From: an uncultured Candidatus Nemicrothrix sp.
GTDB lineage: Bacteria; Actinomycetota; Acidimicrobiia; Acidimicrobiales; Acidimicrobilacustridaceae
DNA: 64,000 nt
Reading direction: 5' to 3'
Assembly: GCA_903867185.1 (NCBI GenBank)
Contig: CAIPQK010000217.1
Span: forward strand, 1 to 64,000
In this document: positions 9,756 to 19,487 of the stretch, piece after piece
How positions within the stretch are numbered: the first letter of the stretch is position 1
Layout: each line of letters begins with the position of its first letter
The notes under the pieces: generated by a model
Told to the model about the DNA's origin: nothing
The model's database searches: none
What the model saw: only the letters and a program-made list of their open reading frames with translations
Position numbers and translations under genes: made by a program

Positions 9756-12389
9756 ATGACATCGGCCACCCCCACTCCGCGAAACAGTTGGACCGTCCCC
9801 CAAAAGCCCGACCTTGAGGGCCTCGAAGCCCGCTGGGGCGCGACCTGGGATGCCGACGGCACCTACTCCTTCGATCGCACCGCCACCCGAGATGGCGTGT
9901 ATTCGATCGATACGCCACCGCCAACCGTCAGCGGCTCACTCCATGTCGGCCATGTCTTCAGTTACACCCACACCGACACCATCGCTCGTTACCAGCGCAT
10001 GCGCGGCAAGTCCGTGTTCTACCCAATGGGTTGGGATGACAACGGTCTGCCCACCGAACGCCGTGTGCAGAACTACTACGGAGTGCAGTGCGACCCATCG
10101 CTTCCCTACGACCCGAACTTCGCCACACCCATCCCCATGGCCGATCGACCAAAGGATGAGCAGAAGAAACTCCCGGCGCAGATCAGTCGTCGCAATTTCA
10201 TCGAACTGTGCACGACGCTCACTGCGGAAGATGAAAAGGCGTTCGAGGAACTGTTCCGCACACTCGGTCTTTCGGTTGACTGGTCACTCACCTACGCCAC
10301 GATCGACGATCGCTGTCGTCGCGTTGCTCAACGTGCGTTCCTTCGCAATCTTGCGCGCGACGAGGCCTACCAAGCCGAGGCTCCCGTGCTGTGGGATGTC
10401 GATTTCCGCTGCGCAGTCGCTCAGGCCGAACTCGAAGATCGCGAAATGCCCGGGGCGTACCACCGTCTACCTTTTGTTCGCACCGACAACGGCGAACCGA
10501 TTTACATCGAAACGACCCGCCCCGAACTTCTCGGCGCCTGCGTTGCCCTCGTCGCTCACCCCGACGACGAGCGATACAAGCCACTGTTCGGTTCAACCGT
10601 GCGCACGCCGTTGTTTGGCGTCGAAGTTGAAATCAAGCCGCATGTGTTAGCCGACCCTGAAAAGGGTTCGGGTATTGCGATGATTTGTACGTTCGGCGAT
10701 CTCACCGACGTCATCTGGTGGCGCGAACTGCAACTTGAGACTCGTTCAATCATCAGCGTCGATGGCCGCATCCAGTCCGAAGCTCCTGAATGGATCGTGG
10801 GCGCGGGCGATGCTGGCGTAGCTGCCTATTCCGAACTTGCCGGCAAGACCATCAAACAAGCACAGGTGCGCATCGTTGACTTGTTGCGTGACAACGGCCA
10901 GCTCGATGGCGAACCAAAACCGATCACGCATCCGGTGAAGTTCTTCGAGAAGGGCGATCGTCCCCTCGAAATCCTCACCAGCCGTCAGTGGTATCTGCGA
11001 AACGGTGGCCGCGATCTTCCGCTTCGAGAAGCGCTGCTTGAACGAGGCACAGAGCTTCACTGGCATCCGCCGCATATGCGCGTTCGCTACGAGAACTGGG
11101 TCAATGGCCTAAACGGCGACTGGTTGGTGAGTCGTCAGCGTTTCTTCGGCGTGTCGTTCCCAATCTGGTATCCGCTCGATGCCGATGGTTCCCCTCTTCA
11201 CGATCAACCCATTACTGCTGACGAAGCGGCACTTCCGATCGACCCAGCTACCGATACGCCGGCTGGCTACACCGAGGCACAACGCGATGTTCCCGGTGGT
11301 TTCACCGGCGATCCCGATGTGATGGATACGTGGGCAACCTCTTCGCTCACTCCACAGATCGCAACTGGCTGGGGCGAGGACGACGACTTGTTCTCTCGCA
11401 CCTTCCCAATGGACATGCGCCCGCAGGCCCACGAGATCATCCGCACCTGGTTGTTCTCGACAACCGTTCGCTCGCATCTTGAGCACGACTCAATCCCGTG
11501 GCGCAACGCCAGCATTTCGGGTTGGGTGCTCGACCCCGATCGCAAGAAGATGTCAAAGTCGAAGGGCAACGTCGTCACTCCTCTTCACCTTCTCGAGCAA
11601 TACGGCTCCGATGCCGTTCGCTATTGGGCAGCAAGCGCACGGCCGGGCACCGACACCGCGTTCGACGAAGGCCAAATGAAGATCGGTCGTCGTCTCGGCA
11701 TCAAGTTGCTCAATGCCAGTCGTTTCGCACTCGGTCTTGGTTCTGAAGATGGCGTGGCGCAGATCCACGATCCATCAGCCATTACCGAACCGCTCGACCG
11801 AGCGATGCTCGCCGATCTTGCTGCACTTGTTGAAGATGCCACGACCGCGTTCGATGGTTATGACTACGCCCGCTCGCTCGAGCGCACCGAAGCGTTCTTC
11901 TGGCAGTTCTGCGATCAGTACCTCGAACTGGTCAAAACCCGCGCGTACGGAAGTCGTGGCGACGACGCTGCTCATTCAGGCCAAGCGGCGTTGCAACTCG
12001 CGTTGTCGACGCTGCTCCGTCTGTTCGCTCCGTTCCTTCCCTATGTCACTGAAGAAGTGTGGTCATGGTGGCAGAGCGGTTCAGTGCATCGCGCTCCGTG
12101 GCCCGACGCATCAGATCTTCGTGACGCGGCCGCCGACGGAAACCCACTGGCCTACGCAATGGGTGCAGAAGTTCTGAGCGCTGCGCGTCGGGCGAAGACC
12201 GAAGCAAAGCGCTCGCTCAAATGGCCCGTCGATGCAATTGATGTCAGCGACACGGCTCCACGAACTGAAGCATTCGGTTCGGTGCTCGATGATGTTCGCG
12301 AAGCAGCAAACGCAACGTCAGTCAGCGTCACCGTCGGCACCGAAGCCAGCGTCGATGTGACGCTCGCTGCCGATCCCGACGCCGTCTGA
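9756..12389 (+). CDS. valS: Valyl-tRNA synthetase
   Basis: TPPPTVSGSLHVGHVFSYTHTD, NGLPTERRVQ, DPDRKKMSKSKGNVV. Confidence 0.93.
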   Translation: MTSATPTPRNSWTVPQKPDLEGLEARWGATWDADGTYSFDRTATRDGVYSIDTPPPTVSGSLHVGHVFSYTHTDTIARYQRMRGKSVFYPMGWDDNGLPTERRVQNYYGVQCDPSLPYDPNFATPIPMADRPKDEQKKLPAQISRRNFIELCTTLTAEDEKAFEELFRTLGLSVDWSLTYATIDDRCRRVAQRAFLRNLARDEAYQAEAPVLWDVDFRCAVAQAELEDREMPGAYHRLPFVRTDNGEPIYIETTRPELLGACVALVAHPDDERYKPLFGSTVRTPLFGVEVEIKPHVLADPEKGSGIAMICTFGDLTDVIWWRELQLETRSIISVDGRIQSEAPEWIVGAGDAGVAAYSELAGKTIKQAQVRIVDLLRDNGQLDGEPKPITHPVKFFEKGDRPLEILTSRQWYLRNGGRDLPLREALLERGTELHWHPPHMRVRYENWVNGLNGDWLVSRQRFFGVSFPIWYPLDADGSPLHDQPITADEAALPIDPATDTPAGYTEAQRDVPGGFTGDPDVMDTWATSSLTPQIATGWGEDDDLFSRTFPMDMRPQAHEIIRTWLFSTTVRSHLEHDSIPWRNASISGWVLDPDRKKMSKSKGNVVTPLHLLEQYGSDAVRYWAASARPGTDTAFDEGQMKIGRRLGIKLLNASRFALGLGSEDGVAQIHDPSAITEPLDRAMLADLAALVEDATTAFDGYDYARSLERTEAFFWQFCDQYLELVKTRAYGSRGDDAAHSGQAALQLALSTLLRLFAPFLPYVTEEVWSWWQSGSVHRAPWPDASDLRDAAADGNPLAYAMGAEVLSAARRAKTEAKRSLKWPVDAIDVSDTAPRTEAFGSVLDDVREAANATSVSVTVGTEASVDVTLAADPDAV

Positions 12390-13460
12390 CGGAGGCATAT
12401 TCGCTTTCGCTGCCGCGGAAGGTGGCGGAGGCTTTGGTGGAGCTTGCTCGGTGAGGACGACCTGGGTCGGTGCGCCGGCATAGGCAAACGAAATTCCACG
12501 CTCATCGAACGTTTCTTTCAGACGTGCGCGGAGTTCTCGCAGCACGCCGAACTGCGCGGCGGGTTCGGTCTTAATGACCATCCGAACGTGAACGCCGTCG
12601 GAGTCGAACTCTTGGATGCCCCAAATCTCGGCGCGTTCCATGATCTGGCCTGACCATTCGGCGTCCGCCTGAATGGCGTCGGCAACTTCTTGCATGACGT
12701 CGCTGATCGCATTGATGTCTGCGTCGTAGGAAAGCACAACATCGATAAGAGCTCGGGCCCATTCTTGGCTCTTGTTCGCGACTTTCACGATCTGTCCATT
12801 GGCAACGTGCCACATCGTTCCCTCGGGGTCGCGAATATGAGTAGCTCGCAACGTGATGCGCTCGACGATTCCCTTCGCGCCACCACCAACATCGATCGTG
12901 TCGCCAACACCAAATTGATCTTCAGCGACGATGAAGAACCCACTAATGAAATCGCGGACCATCGTTTGCGTACCAAAGCCCAGCGCAACGCCCACGATTC
13001 CGGCTGTCGCTAAGAGTGGGCCAAGGCTGATACCCAACACCTCGAGAATAAAAAACAATCCGACGAACCACACGAGCGCAGTGCCGATCGAACGGAAGAC
13101 TGCGGTAAGCGTCTCGAGCCGTGCCTCGGTCCGCTGTGAGCTATCACCAGAAGTGAGAATCGCTTCTGACGTGCGTCGACGCAAATAACCCTTACCGCCG
13201 CGTTTGGTGGGCGATCCAGACACCAACAATCGATTCATCGATCGAGAAATCATCCAGCGCACAATCATCGCCACGAGCGCGGCACCGACGATGATCACAA
13301 GAATTGTTAATGGTTTGGCAACGAACCACTCGGCGGCCCGAGCCCAACGTTTGGAACCGGTCCAATCGAAGACATGCTCACAAAGCCAACCCGTGTTGTC
13401 GCCACATGCGTTCTGAAGTGCTGCTGGGTCGGTGGCGGCGAGAAGCGATGAACTGATCAC
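12318..13460 (-). CDS. Small-conductance mechanosensitive channel (MscS family)
   Basis: GIVGVALGFGTQTMVRDFISGFFIVAEDQFGVGDTIDV; 3' end overlaps valS antisense. Confidence 0.9.
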   Translation of the reverse strand: MISSSLLAATDPAALQNACGDNTGWLCEHVFDWTGSKRWARAAEWFVAKPLTILVIIVGAALVAMIVRWMISRSMNRLLVSGSPTKRGGKGYLRRRTSEAILTSGDSSQRTEARLETLTAVFRSIGTALVWFVGLFFILEVLGISLGPLLATAGIVGVALGFGTQTMVRDFISGFFIVAEDQFGVGDTIDVGGGAKGIVERITLRATHIRDPEGTMWHVANGQIVKVANKSQEWARALIDVVLSYDADINAISDVMQEVADAIQADAEWSGQIMERAEIWGIQEFDSDGVHVRMVIKTEPAAQFGVLRELRARLKETFDERGISFAYAGAPTQVVLTEQAPPKPPPPSAAAKANMPPSDGVGIGSERHIDAGFGADGDAD

Positions 13461-13479
13461 GGACTATGACGGTACGCGA

Positions 13480-13505
13480 AACGGGACCCCCTCAGGGGTC
13501 CCGTT
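13480..13505 (-). terminator. Hairpin downstream of superoxide dismutase gene
   Basis: AACGGGACCCC-CTCA-GGGGTCCCGTT: perfect 11-bp arms, 4-nt loop. Confidence 0.75.
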
Positions 13506-13529
13506 CGAGAATTCAGCACTACGCAGGGT

Positions 13530-14111
13530 TCAGGACGCCAAGTTGGCGTTCACGAAGTCCCAGTTGATGAGGTTGTCGAGGACAACTTCGATGAACTTGG
13601 CCCGTGCATTGCGGTAATCGATGTAATACGCGTGTTCCCACACATCGATTGTGAAGAGTGCCTTGGCGCCATGCTTCATTGGAAGGTCGGCGTTAGGGGT
13701 CTTCATGATGGCGAGCTTGCCGTCTTTTTCGACGAGCCATGCCCAACCAGAGCCGAACTGCGTAAGACCGGCATCGGTGATCTGCGCACGGAATGCGTCG
13801 TAGCCGCCAAAGTCGGCAGCAATGCGATCGGCGATTGCGCCGGTCGGCTGGCCGCCACCATTCGGTGACAGAGAGTTCCAGAAGAAGGTGTGATTCCAGA
13901 CCTGAGCTGCATTGTTAAACAGCGGTCCTTCAGCCTTCATGATGATGTCTTCAAGCGACGCGTTTTCATCCGCGGTGCCGGCGACAGCCTTGTTCAAGTT
14001 GTCGACGTAGGTCTGGTGATGCTTGCCGTAGTGGTATTCCATGGTCTCGGCACTGATTGTCGGTGCGAGCGCATCTTGGGCGTACGGCAGAGCGGGAAGC
14101 TCGAAAGCCAT
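13530..14111 (-). CDS. sodA: Superoxide dismutase (Fe/Mn)
   Basis: MAFELPALPYAQDALAPTISAETMEYHYGKHHQTYVDNLN; DVWEHAYYIDYRN. Confidence 0.93.
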   Translation of the reverse strand: MAFELPALPYAQDALAPTISAETMEYHYGKHHQTYVDNLNKAVAGTADENASLEDIIMKAEGPLFNNAAQVWNHTFFWNSLSPNGGGQPTGAIADRIAADFGGYDAFRAQITDAGLTQFGSGWAWLVEKDGKLAIMKTPNADLPMKHGAKALFTIDVWEHAYYIDYRNARAKFIEVVLDNLINWDFVNANLAS

Positions 14112-14204
14112 GAAGGTTCCCTTCCTCGGAAGTTCGTTAGTGAGAATCCGCAATCTAGCGGAGGGTCGCCACGTTTCCGCAGGCGAGCGGCGACCCTCGC
14201 TGGA

Positions 14205-14750
14205 TTAGCGCAGTCCGAGGAGTGACGAACAGCCCGGCCATGCTCCCCAGCCCGAGCCGGCCAGCACCCGCTGAGCGATTTCGATCTGCTGTTCACGAGA
14301 GGCATCGGCGGCAGAGCCAGCGAACTCAGTGCCGCCATTCGAGGCCCAGGTGCCATTAGCAAAGCCAAGACCACCGGCGAAACCGGGAACCGAGTCGGTG
14401 GCCCAATTGCCACGGGTCTCACACTGAGCGAGTTCGTCCCAGACTCCGGGGTCAGAAGGATCGACGACAACCGCAGGTCGGGTCTGCACCTGCCGAGGGG
14501 CCACCGTGACGGGGGGAGGCGGTGGCGGAAGCGTGGCAAGGGCGGCGGCGATATCGGCCATGGCGGTGTACATGTCGGTGTACTCAAGGGTGGTGGTCGT
14601 TGCCGAGGGGGGCTCTTCACCCTTGGCGCTGGTAGCGCTGGTAACCACACTGACCACGGAAACTGCCATCACAACCACAAAGGCAAGAGTGGCGACTGCT
14701 CCGTGAGGGAGACGAACAGAACCGATTGACGATGAACGTACTGCAGACAT
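14205..14750 (-). CDS. Secreted resuscitation-promoting-factor-like transglycosylase
   Basis: N-terminal TM segment; WDELAQCETRGNWATDS...GGLGFANGTWASNGG...QRVLAGSGWGAWPGC Rpf core. Confidence 0.85.
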   Translation of the reverse strand: MSAVRSSSIGSVRLPHGAVATLAFVVVMAVSVVSVVTSATSAKGEEPPSATTTTLEYTDMYTAMADIAAALATLPPPPPPVTVAPRQVQTRPAVVVDPSDPGVWDELAQCETRGNWATDSVPGFAGGLGFANGTWASNGGTEFAGSAADASREQQIEIAQRVLAGSGWGAWPGCSSLLGLR

Positions 14751-14759
14751 CTGGTGCTC

Positions 14760-14940
14760 CTTTCGTGCATCTCCATGAGCTCCGCGACCATCACGGAGAC
14801 GCCGACCGGGCGAACCCGTTCGTCATGGAACTGCAACAAAGCACCCAAAGGTTTGCGGCGTTTGTCATCAAACTGCAACGACCCTAGGGCCTGTTTTTGC
14901 GTGACTTTCGACACGCCCTAAGGGCCCCTAGGGATCGCGA
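14760..14940 (-). promoter_or_regulatory. Candidate structured leader of the Rpf-like gene
   Basis: Nested inverted repeats (CCCTAGGGGCC.../GGCCCTAGGG with inner GCGTG/CACGC) and a direct repeat GTTGCAGTTyvATGACrAACG spaced 42 nt on the minus strand. Confidence 0.35.
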
Positions 14941-14955
14941 TAACAGTTCAGCACG

Positions 14956-14964
14956 TTATCCACA
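14956..14964 (+). promoter_or_regulatory. Consensus DnaA box
   Basis: Exact TTATCCACA in intergenic DNA. Confidence 0.4.
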
Positions 14965-15020
14965 AGAGATCCACAGGCGTCAACCACCCGATTTAGGCCC
15001 AATTACAGATTGGCCAGGTC

Positions 15021-15671
15021 TTAAACGCCGCTGATCCCGATCGGGCAACTCACGCCAGTGCCACCAATTCCGCAGTAGCCGTTGGGATTTTTAGCGAGAT
15101 ATTGCTGGTGGTAATCCTCGGCGTAGAAGAACGGACCGGCCAAGGCAATCTCGGTCGTGACCGCGTCGAAGTGCGCAGCGGCCAGCATCTCGCCAAAGCG
15201 AACCGCGCTCGCCTTGGCGGCATCGAGTTGGGTTTGGTCAGAGCAATAAATCGCTGAGCGATATTGGGTTCCGATGTCATTGCCTTGGCGATGGCCTTGG
15301 GTCGGATCGTGGTTCTCCCAGAAACAACGAAGCACCGTGTCGAGATCAGTTTGCGTTCGGTCCCATACAACCAACACCGCTTCGGTGTGCCCAGTGAGAC
15401 CCGAGCATGCCTCTTCATAGGTTGGGTTCGGTGTGTAGCCGCCGGCATAACCAACGGCGGTTGAGTAGACCCCGGGGAGTTGCCAGAACTTTCGTTCTGC
15501 TCCCCAGAAGCAACCCATGCCGACAACAAGTTGCTCGCAAGTGTCGGGAAATGGTGGAGTCATCGTTGTGCCGAGCACAAGATGCGTGGGTGACACGGGC
15601 ATGGTCTGATCGCGCCCAGGAAGCGCAGCAGCGGGGTCGACCATCTCTGGGGTTCGTGAGCCAAACAACAT
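15021..15671 (-). CDS. msrA: Peptide methionine sulfoxide reductase A
   Basis: [29 protein letters not shown]. Confidence 0.93.
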   Translation of the reverse strand: MLFGSRTPEMVDPAAALPGRDQTMPVSPTHLVLGTTMTPPFPDTCEQLVVGMGCFWGAERKFWQLPGVYSTAVGYAGGYTPNPTYEEACSGLTGHTEAVLVVWDRTQTDLDTVLRCFWENHDPTQGHRQGNDIGTQYRSAIYCSDQTQLDAAKASAVRFGEMLAAAHFDAVTTEIALAGPFFYAEDYHQQYLAKNPNGYCGIGGTGVSCPIGISGV

Positions 15672-15724
15672 GGCCTAAGGCTACCGCCGGGGCCCACAAT
15701 CGAGCCGGGTTCTAGGCTCAACAC

Positions 15725-16858
15725 ATGCACGTCGAGGCCGTTGAACTGCGAGTGATCGCTTTGCCGATGGTCGCTCCGTTCGTTGCGGCACACGGAACCG
15801 TCAGTTCCCGCACGGCGGTGCTTGTTCGCATCCTTGGCAACGAGGGCGAAGGCTGGGGCGAATGTGCCGCTCTCCCCGAGCCGACGTATAGCGAAGAGTT
15901 CGTCGACGGCGCGTATCTGGCGCTTCAGGAACAACTTGTCCCGCGACTGCTCGCCACTGCTGGAACCTTCGCCCCTTCCGATCTCGAATCGGCCTTCGCT
16001 GACGTGATCGGTCATCCGATGGCGAAAGCATCAATTGAGTTGGCGCTTCTCGACGCGCAAGGCCGGCGCGACTCGATCGCGCTGGCGCAGATACTTGCTC
16101 CGCATTCACCCGGGCCTTCGCAACATGTACCGGCAGGCGTCGCGATCGGATTACTGGCCACGCCTGAAGACCTCGCCGCCGAAGTTTCGACACGAGTTGC
16201 CGAGGGATACGGGCGCATCAAAATCAAGATCGCCCCGAGCCGGGACATCGAATTCATACGAGCAGCGCGAAATGCTGTTGGCGTTGACATCGAACTGAGT
16301 GTCGATGCAAATGGCGCCTACACACTTGATGACGCGAAAACGCTTGCGGAACTTGCTGATTTTGATCTCGCCTACATCGAGCAACCGCTCGCCGCTGATG
16401 ATCTCTTGAACCATGCCGAATTAGCTCGACGCATTTCAACGCGTATTTGTCTAGATGAATCGCTCACCTCAGCAACGGTGACCCGTGAAGCTCTCGATAT
16501 GGGTGCGTGTTCGGTGGTGTGCATCAAAGCTCCGCGTTATGGAAGCTGGGTCGAGGCCGCTTCAGTCCTTGACCACTGCGCTGGTCTCGGAATCGATGCA
16601 TGGGTAGGCGGAATGCTTGATTGCGGAATTGGTCGAGCCGCGAATATTGCACTCGCCGCCCATCCCGGCGCATCGCTAACTGGCGACATTGCTGCCACTG
16701 ACCGATTCTTCACCGAGGATGTGTGTGCGCCATTTGTCGTTTCAGGACCGAGCGGCGGCGGAACGATCACGGTTCCGACCGGACCCGGCCTTGGCATTTC
16801 AATCGACGCTGCTGCGCTGTCGAAACTTACGTTACGTTCGACCATCATCCGACGCTGA
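15725..16858 (+). CDS. o-Succinylbenzoate synthase / mandelate racemase-muconate lactonizing family
   Basis: GWGECAALPEPTYSEEFVDGA, KIKIAP, DANGAYTLDDA, YIEQPLAADDL, CLDESLTS. Confidence 0.82.
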   Translation: MHVEAVELRVIALPMVAPFVAAHGTVSSRTAVLVRILGNEGEGWGECAALPEPTYSEEFVDGAYLALQEQLVPRLLATAGTFAPSDLESAFADVIGHPMAKASIELALLDAQGRRDSIALAQILAPHSPGPSQHVPAGVAIGLLATPEDLAAEVSTRVAEGYGRIKIKIAPSRDIEFIRAARNAVGVDIELSVDANGAYTLDDAKTLAELADFDLAYIEQPLAADDLLNHAELARRISTRICLDESLTSATVTREALDMGACSVVCIKAPRYGSWVEAASVLDHCAGLGIDAWVGGMLDCGIGRAANIALAAHPGASLTGDIAATDRFFTEDVCAPFVVSGPSGGGTITVPTGPGLGISIDAAALSKLTLRSTIIRR

Positions 16859-16886
16859 ACCCGTCGGGGCTCTAAAGTCGTCGCCC

Positions 16887-17675
16887 ATGAGCCTCCTTGA
16901 TCGATTCCGTGTTGATGGCAAAGTCGCAATCGTTACTGGTGCCGGACGTGGCATTGGTGCTGCCTCTGCCCTTGCCCTTGCCGAAGCGGGAGCCGATGTT
17001 GCCATCACTGCCCGCAGTGCTGACCAGCTTGAAGAGATCGCAACCGCCATCCGCGGCTTCGGCCGTCGGGCCTTTGTTCTTCCTGGCGACGTGAACAAGC
17101 TCGATTTCCTCGGCGAATTCGCCAATGCCGCAATCGAAGAACTCGGCAAGATCGACATTGTGGTGAACAACGCAGGCGGGTCACCTCCTGCAGCGATCAC
17201 TGATGTGACTGCGAAATCATTCGAGGACGCATTCCACTTCAACGTCACGACGGCTCTTGCGATGACGCAAGCCTGCATCCCTCAGTTGGTCGAGAACCAC
17301 GGTTGCGTCGTCAACATCTCTTCGATGGCTGGCCGCACTGCAGCCCGAGGCCTGACGCAATACGGCGTTGCCAAAGCAGCCCTCACCCATCTCACCCGCT
17401 ATCTCGCCACTGACCTCAACCCCAAGGTTCGTGTGAATGGCATTGCTGTCGGTTCAACCGCCACCTCAGCGCTCGAAACCGTTCTCGTCATGCCTGAAAT
17501 TCGCGACGCCATGATCGCCAACACGCCACTCCGGTTTATCGGCGAGCCCGAGGACATCGCTCTCGGCGTGTTGTATCTCTCGTCGCCCGCAGCGCGTTAC
17601 GTCACCGGCAAGATCATCGAAATCGATGGTGGCACCGAGTCGAGCACGCTCGAAATGCCATTTCCCGATTTCTGA
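16887..17675 (+). CDS. SDR family oxidoreductase
   Basis: VAIVTGAGRGIGAASALALAEAGADV, NNAGG, YGVAKAALTHLTR. Confidence 0.9.
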   Translation: MSLLDRFRVDGKVAIVTGAGRGIGAASALALAEAGADVAITARSADQLEEIATAIRGFGRRAFVLPGDVNKLDFLGEFANAAIEELGKIDIVVNNAGGSPPAAITDVTAKSFEDAFHFNVTTALAMTQACIPQLVENHGCVVNISSMAGRTAARGLTQYGVAKAALTHLTRYLATDLNPKVRVNGIAVGSTATSALETVLVMPEIRDAMIANTPLRFIGEPEDIALGVLYLSSPAARYVTGKIIEIDGGTESSTLEMPFPDF

Positions 17676-17681
17676 ATCGGG
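17664..17681. terminator. Bidirectional hairpin overlapping the SDR stop codon
   Basis: CCCGATT-TCTG-AATCGGG between convergent genes. Confidence 0.6.
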
Positions 17682-17690
17682 TTCGCAGGA

Positions 17691-19409
17691 TTAAATCGCG
17701 ACCGTGTTGGTGTCGCGCCCAGACCGCAATGTCGTTCCCGGCGTATCGCCGGTGACATTGCCGTCACGCACGATTGCGACACCATTGACGATGGTGGCAT
17801 CGATACCAGTGGCTTCCGAATACAAACGCCATCCGTTTGCGGGAAGATCCTGTCGCGGCACAACTGTGCCGGGCCCGACTGTGTCGGGATCAAGGATGAC
17901 CAAATCAGCGAACCATCCTTCGGCCACCTGACCGCGATCGCGCACGCCGTAGAAACGTGCGGGAGCATCAGTAAACAACTGCACTGCGCGTTCAAGCGAC
18001 ATCAGCTGTCGATTACGTACCGCTTCAGCAAAGAATCCGGTGTGGCACGCAAACGTCTTCATCATGTCGAGATGGGCGCCTGCGTCGGATCCGCCGGCGA
18101 TAACTCGAGGGTCGGATTCAAGCAGTCGAACGCGCTCTGCCCACGCCTCATCGTCGGTGCCAATGAATCGAGGTTCAAGACCAGTCTTCAGATCATCGGC
18201 AACCACGATGTCGAGCAACGCATCGATCGGAGCAACACCCTTTTCTATGGCAATGTCAGCCACAACACGCCCGACGTACTGCTGCAGTTCGTCTTTCGAC
18301 ACGTCGATAATGCGGTAGTCCGCAATTGCAGCCAGTGAATGCTGGGGAGGCATTTGCGAAAGGGCAGCAGCGATCGATGCCCGCACAGCGGGATCGGCGA
18401 GTGCAGCTTTACGTTCGGGCAGCGGAAGATGAATGACATCACTGACGCCCGGGAGAATGTCGAGCACAAAGCCTGAGGCGAAACACAAACGCATTCGCAT
18501 CGGCTCGGGCAGGCACAGACCCACGACTCGCCCACCCTTTGCCGAAGCCACATCGGACGCCGACAACTTGTTCTCACGCCCAGCAGCAGCGGTTGGATCA
18601 GAAGAAACAACCATGACGTTCCAGTTGAGTGAACGCTGTGCAGCAACGCTCATGTCGGCCATCAGATTCATTTCGTCTTCTGTGAAGGTGCCAGCGGCTG
18701 ACGCAATGAATTCGAGTGAGGTTCCCGCGTGTTGTCCGGTGGCAGCAGAAAGTGCGATGAACTCGTCACGTGTCGCCCATCGGGATGGAACGGGGTTTCC
18801 TTGATGATCGCTGTGGCTATTTGACGCCGTGCTGGAAAATCCCATGCCCCCTTCTTCGATGCTTCGGTGAAGGAGAGCAACCATTGCCGCGATCTGGCCG
18901 GGCGTGGCCTCGTAACCAACCGCGTCTTCACCCATAACAACTCGACGCAGCGCGCTATGGCCGACCATGAAGCCTGCGTTAACGGCGAGATTTCCTTCAA
19001 GGCGGTCCAACCACGAACCGAACCCATCCCACATGAGATCGAGTCCAGCTTCGAGTGACTCGATCGGCATGCCTTCAACACGAGCAAGCATCGGAATCAG
19101 GTATTCGGCGGCTTCAGGAGTGACCGGCGCGATTGAAAAGCCACAGTTACCGCCGAAGACTGACGTGACGCCATGCAGCGAAGACGGAGTTGCCGCAGGA
19201 TCCCACATGACCTGCGGGTCGTAATGGGTATGGAGATCAACAAACCCAGGAGTAACGACGCGACCCTCGGCATCGATGGTCTTGGCTGCGGACTCGGTGA
19301 TGTCACCGATCGCCACAATGCGACCATCGCGCACGCCAACATCGGCTCGGAATCGGTCGCGACCGGTTCCATCGATAACCGTGCCGCCCTTGATCAGAAG
19401 ATCGAGCAT
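17691..19409 (-). CDS. N-acyl-D-amino-acid deacylase family amidohydrolase
   Basis: IKGGTVIDGTGRDRFRADVGVRDGRI, TPGFVDLHTHYDPQ, GGSDAGAHLDMM. Confidence 0.88.
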   Translation of the reverse strand: MLDLLIKGGTVIDGTGRDRFRADVGVRDGRIVAIGDITESAAKTIDAEGRVVTPGFVDLHTHYDPQVMWDPAATPSSLHGVTSVFGGNCGFSIAPVTPEAAEYLIPMLARVEGMPIESLEAGLDLMWDGFGSWLDRLEGNLAVNAGFMVGHSALRRVVMGEDAVGYEATPGQIAAMVALLHRSIEEGGMGFSSTASNSHSDHQGNPVPSRWATRDEFIALSAATGQHAGTSLEFIASAAGTFTEDEMNLMADMSVAAQRSLNWNVMVVSSDPTAAAGRENKLSASDVASAKGGRVVGLCLPEPMRMRLCFASGFVLDILPGVSDVIHLPLPERKAALADPAVRASIAAALSQMPPQHSLAAIADYRIIDVSKDELQQYVGRVVADIAIEKGVAPIDALLDIVVADDLKTGLEPRFIGTDDEAWAERVRLLESDPRVIAGGSDAGAHLDMMKTFACHTGFFAEAVRNRQLMSLERAVQLFTDAPARFYGVRDRGQVAEGWFADLVILDPDTVGPGTVVPRQDLPANGWRLYSEATGIDATIVNGVAIVRDGNVTGDTPGTTLRSGRDTNTVAI

Positions 19410-19487
19410 GAAAATTCCCCCTAGACACAGCCGTATGGCTTCTGTGATCAATCCATCCTGCCACTCGCGATGACGAAACGGAAAAAG

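Noticed and set aside
14956-14964. Replication origin
   Set aside because: Only one perfect DnaA box; no dnaA/dnaN/gyr genes or AT-rich unwinding region.
14751-15020. ydaO/c-di-AMP riboswitch upstream of the Rpf-like gene
   Set aside because: Considered because of the known rpf association, but the conserved ydaO core was not recognisable; kept only as an unclassified structured leader.
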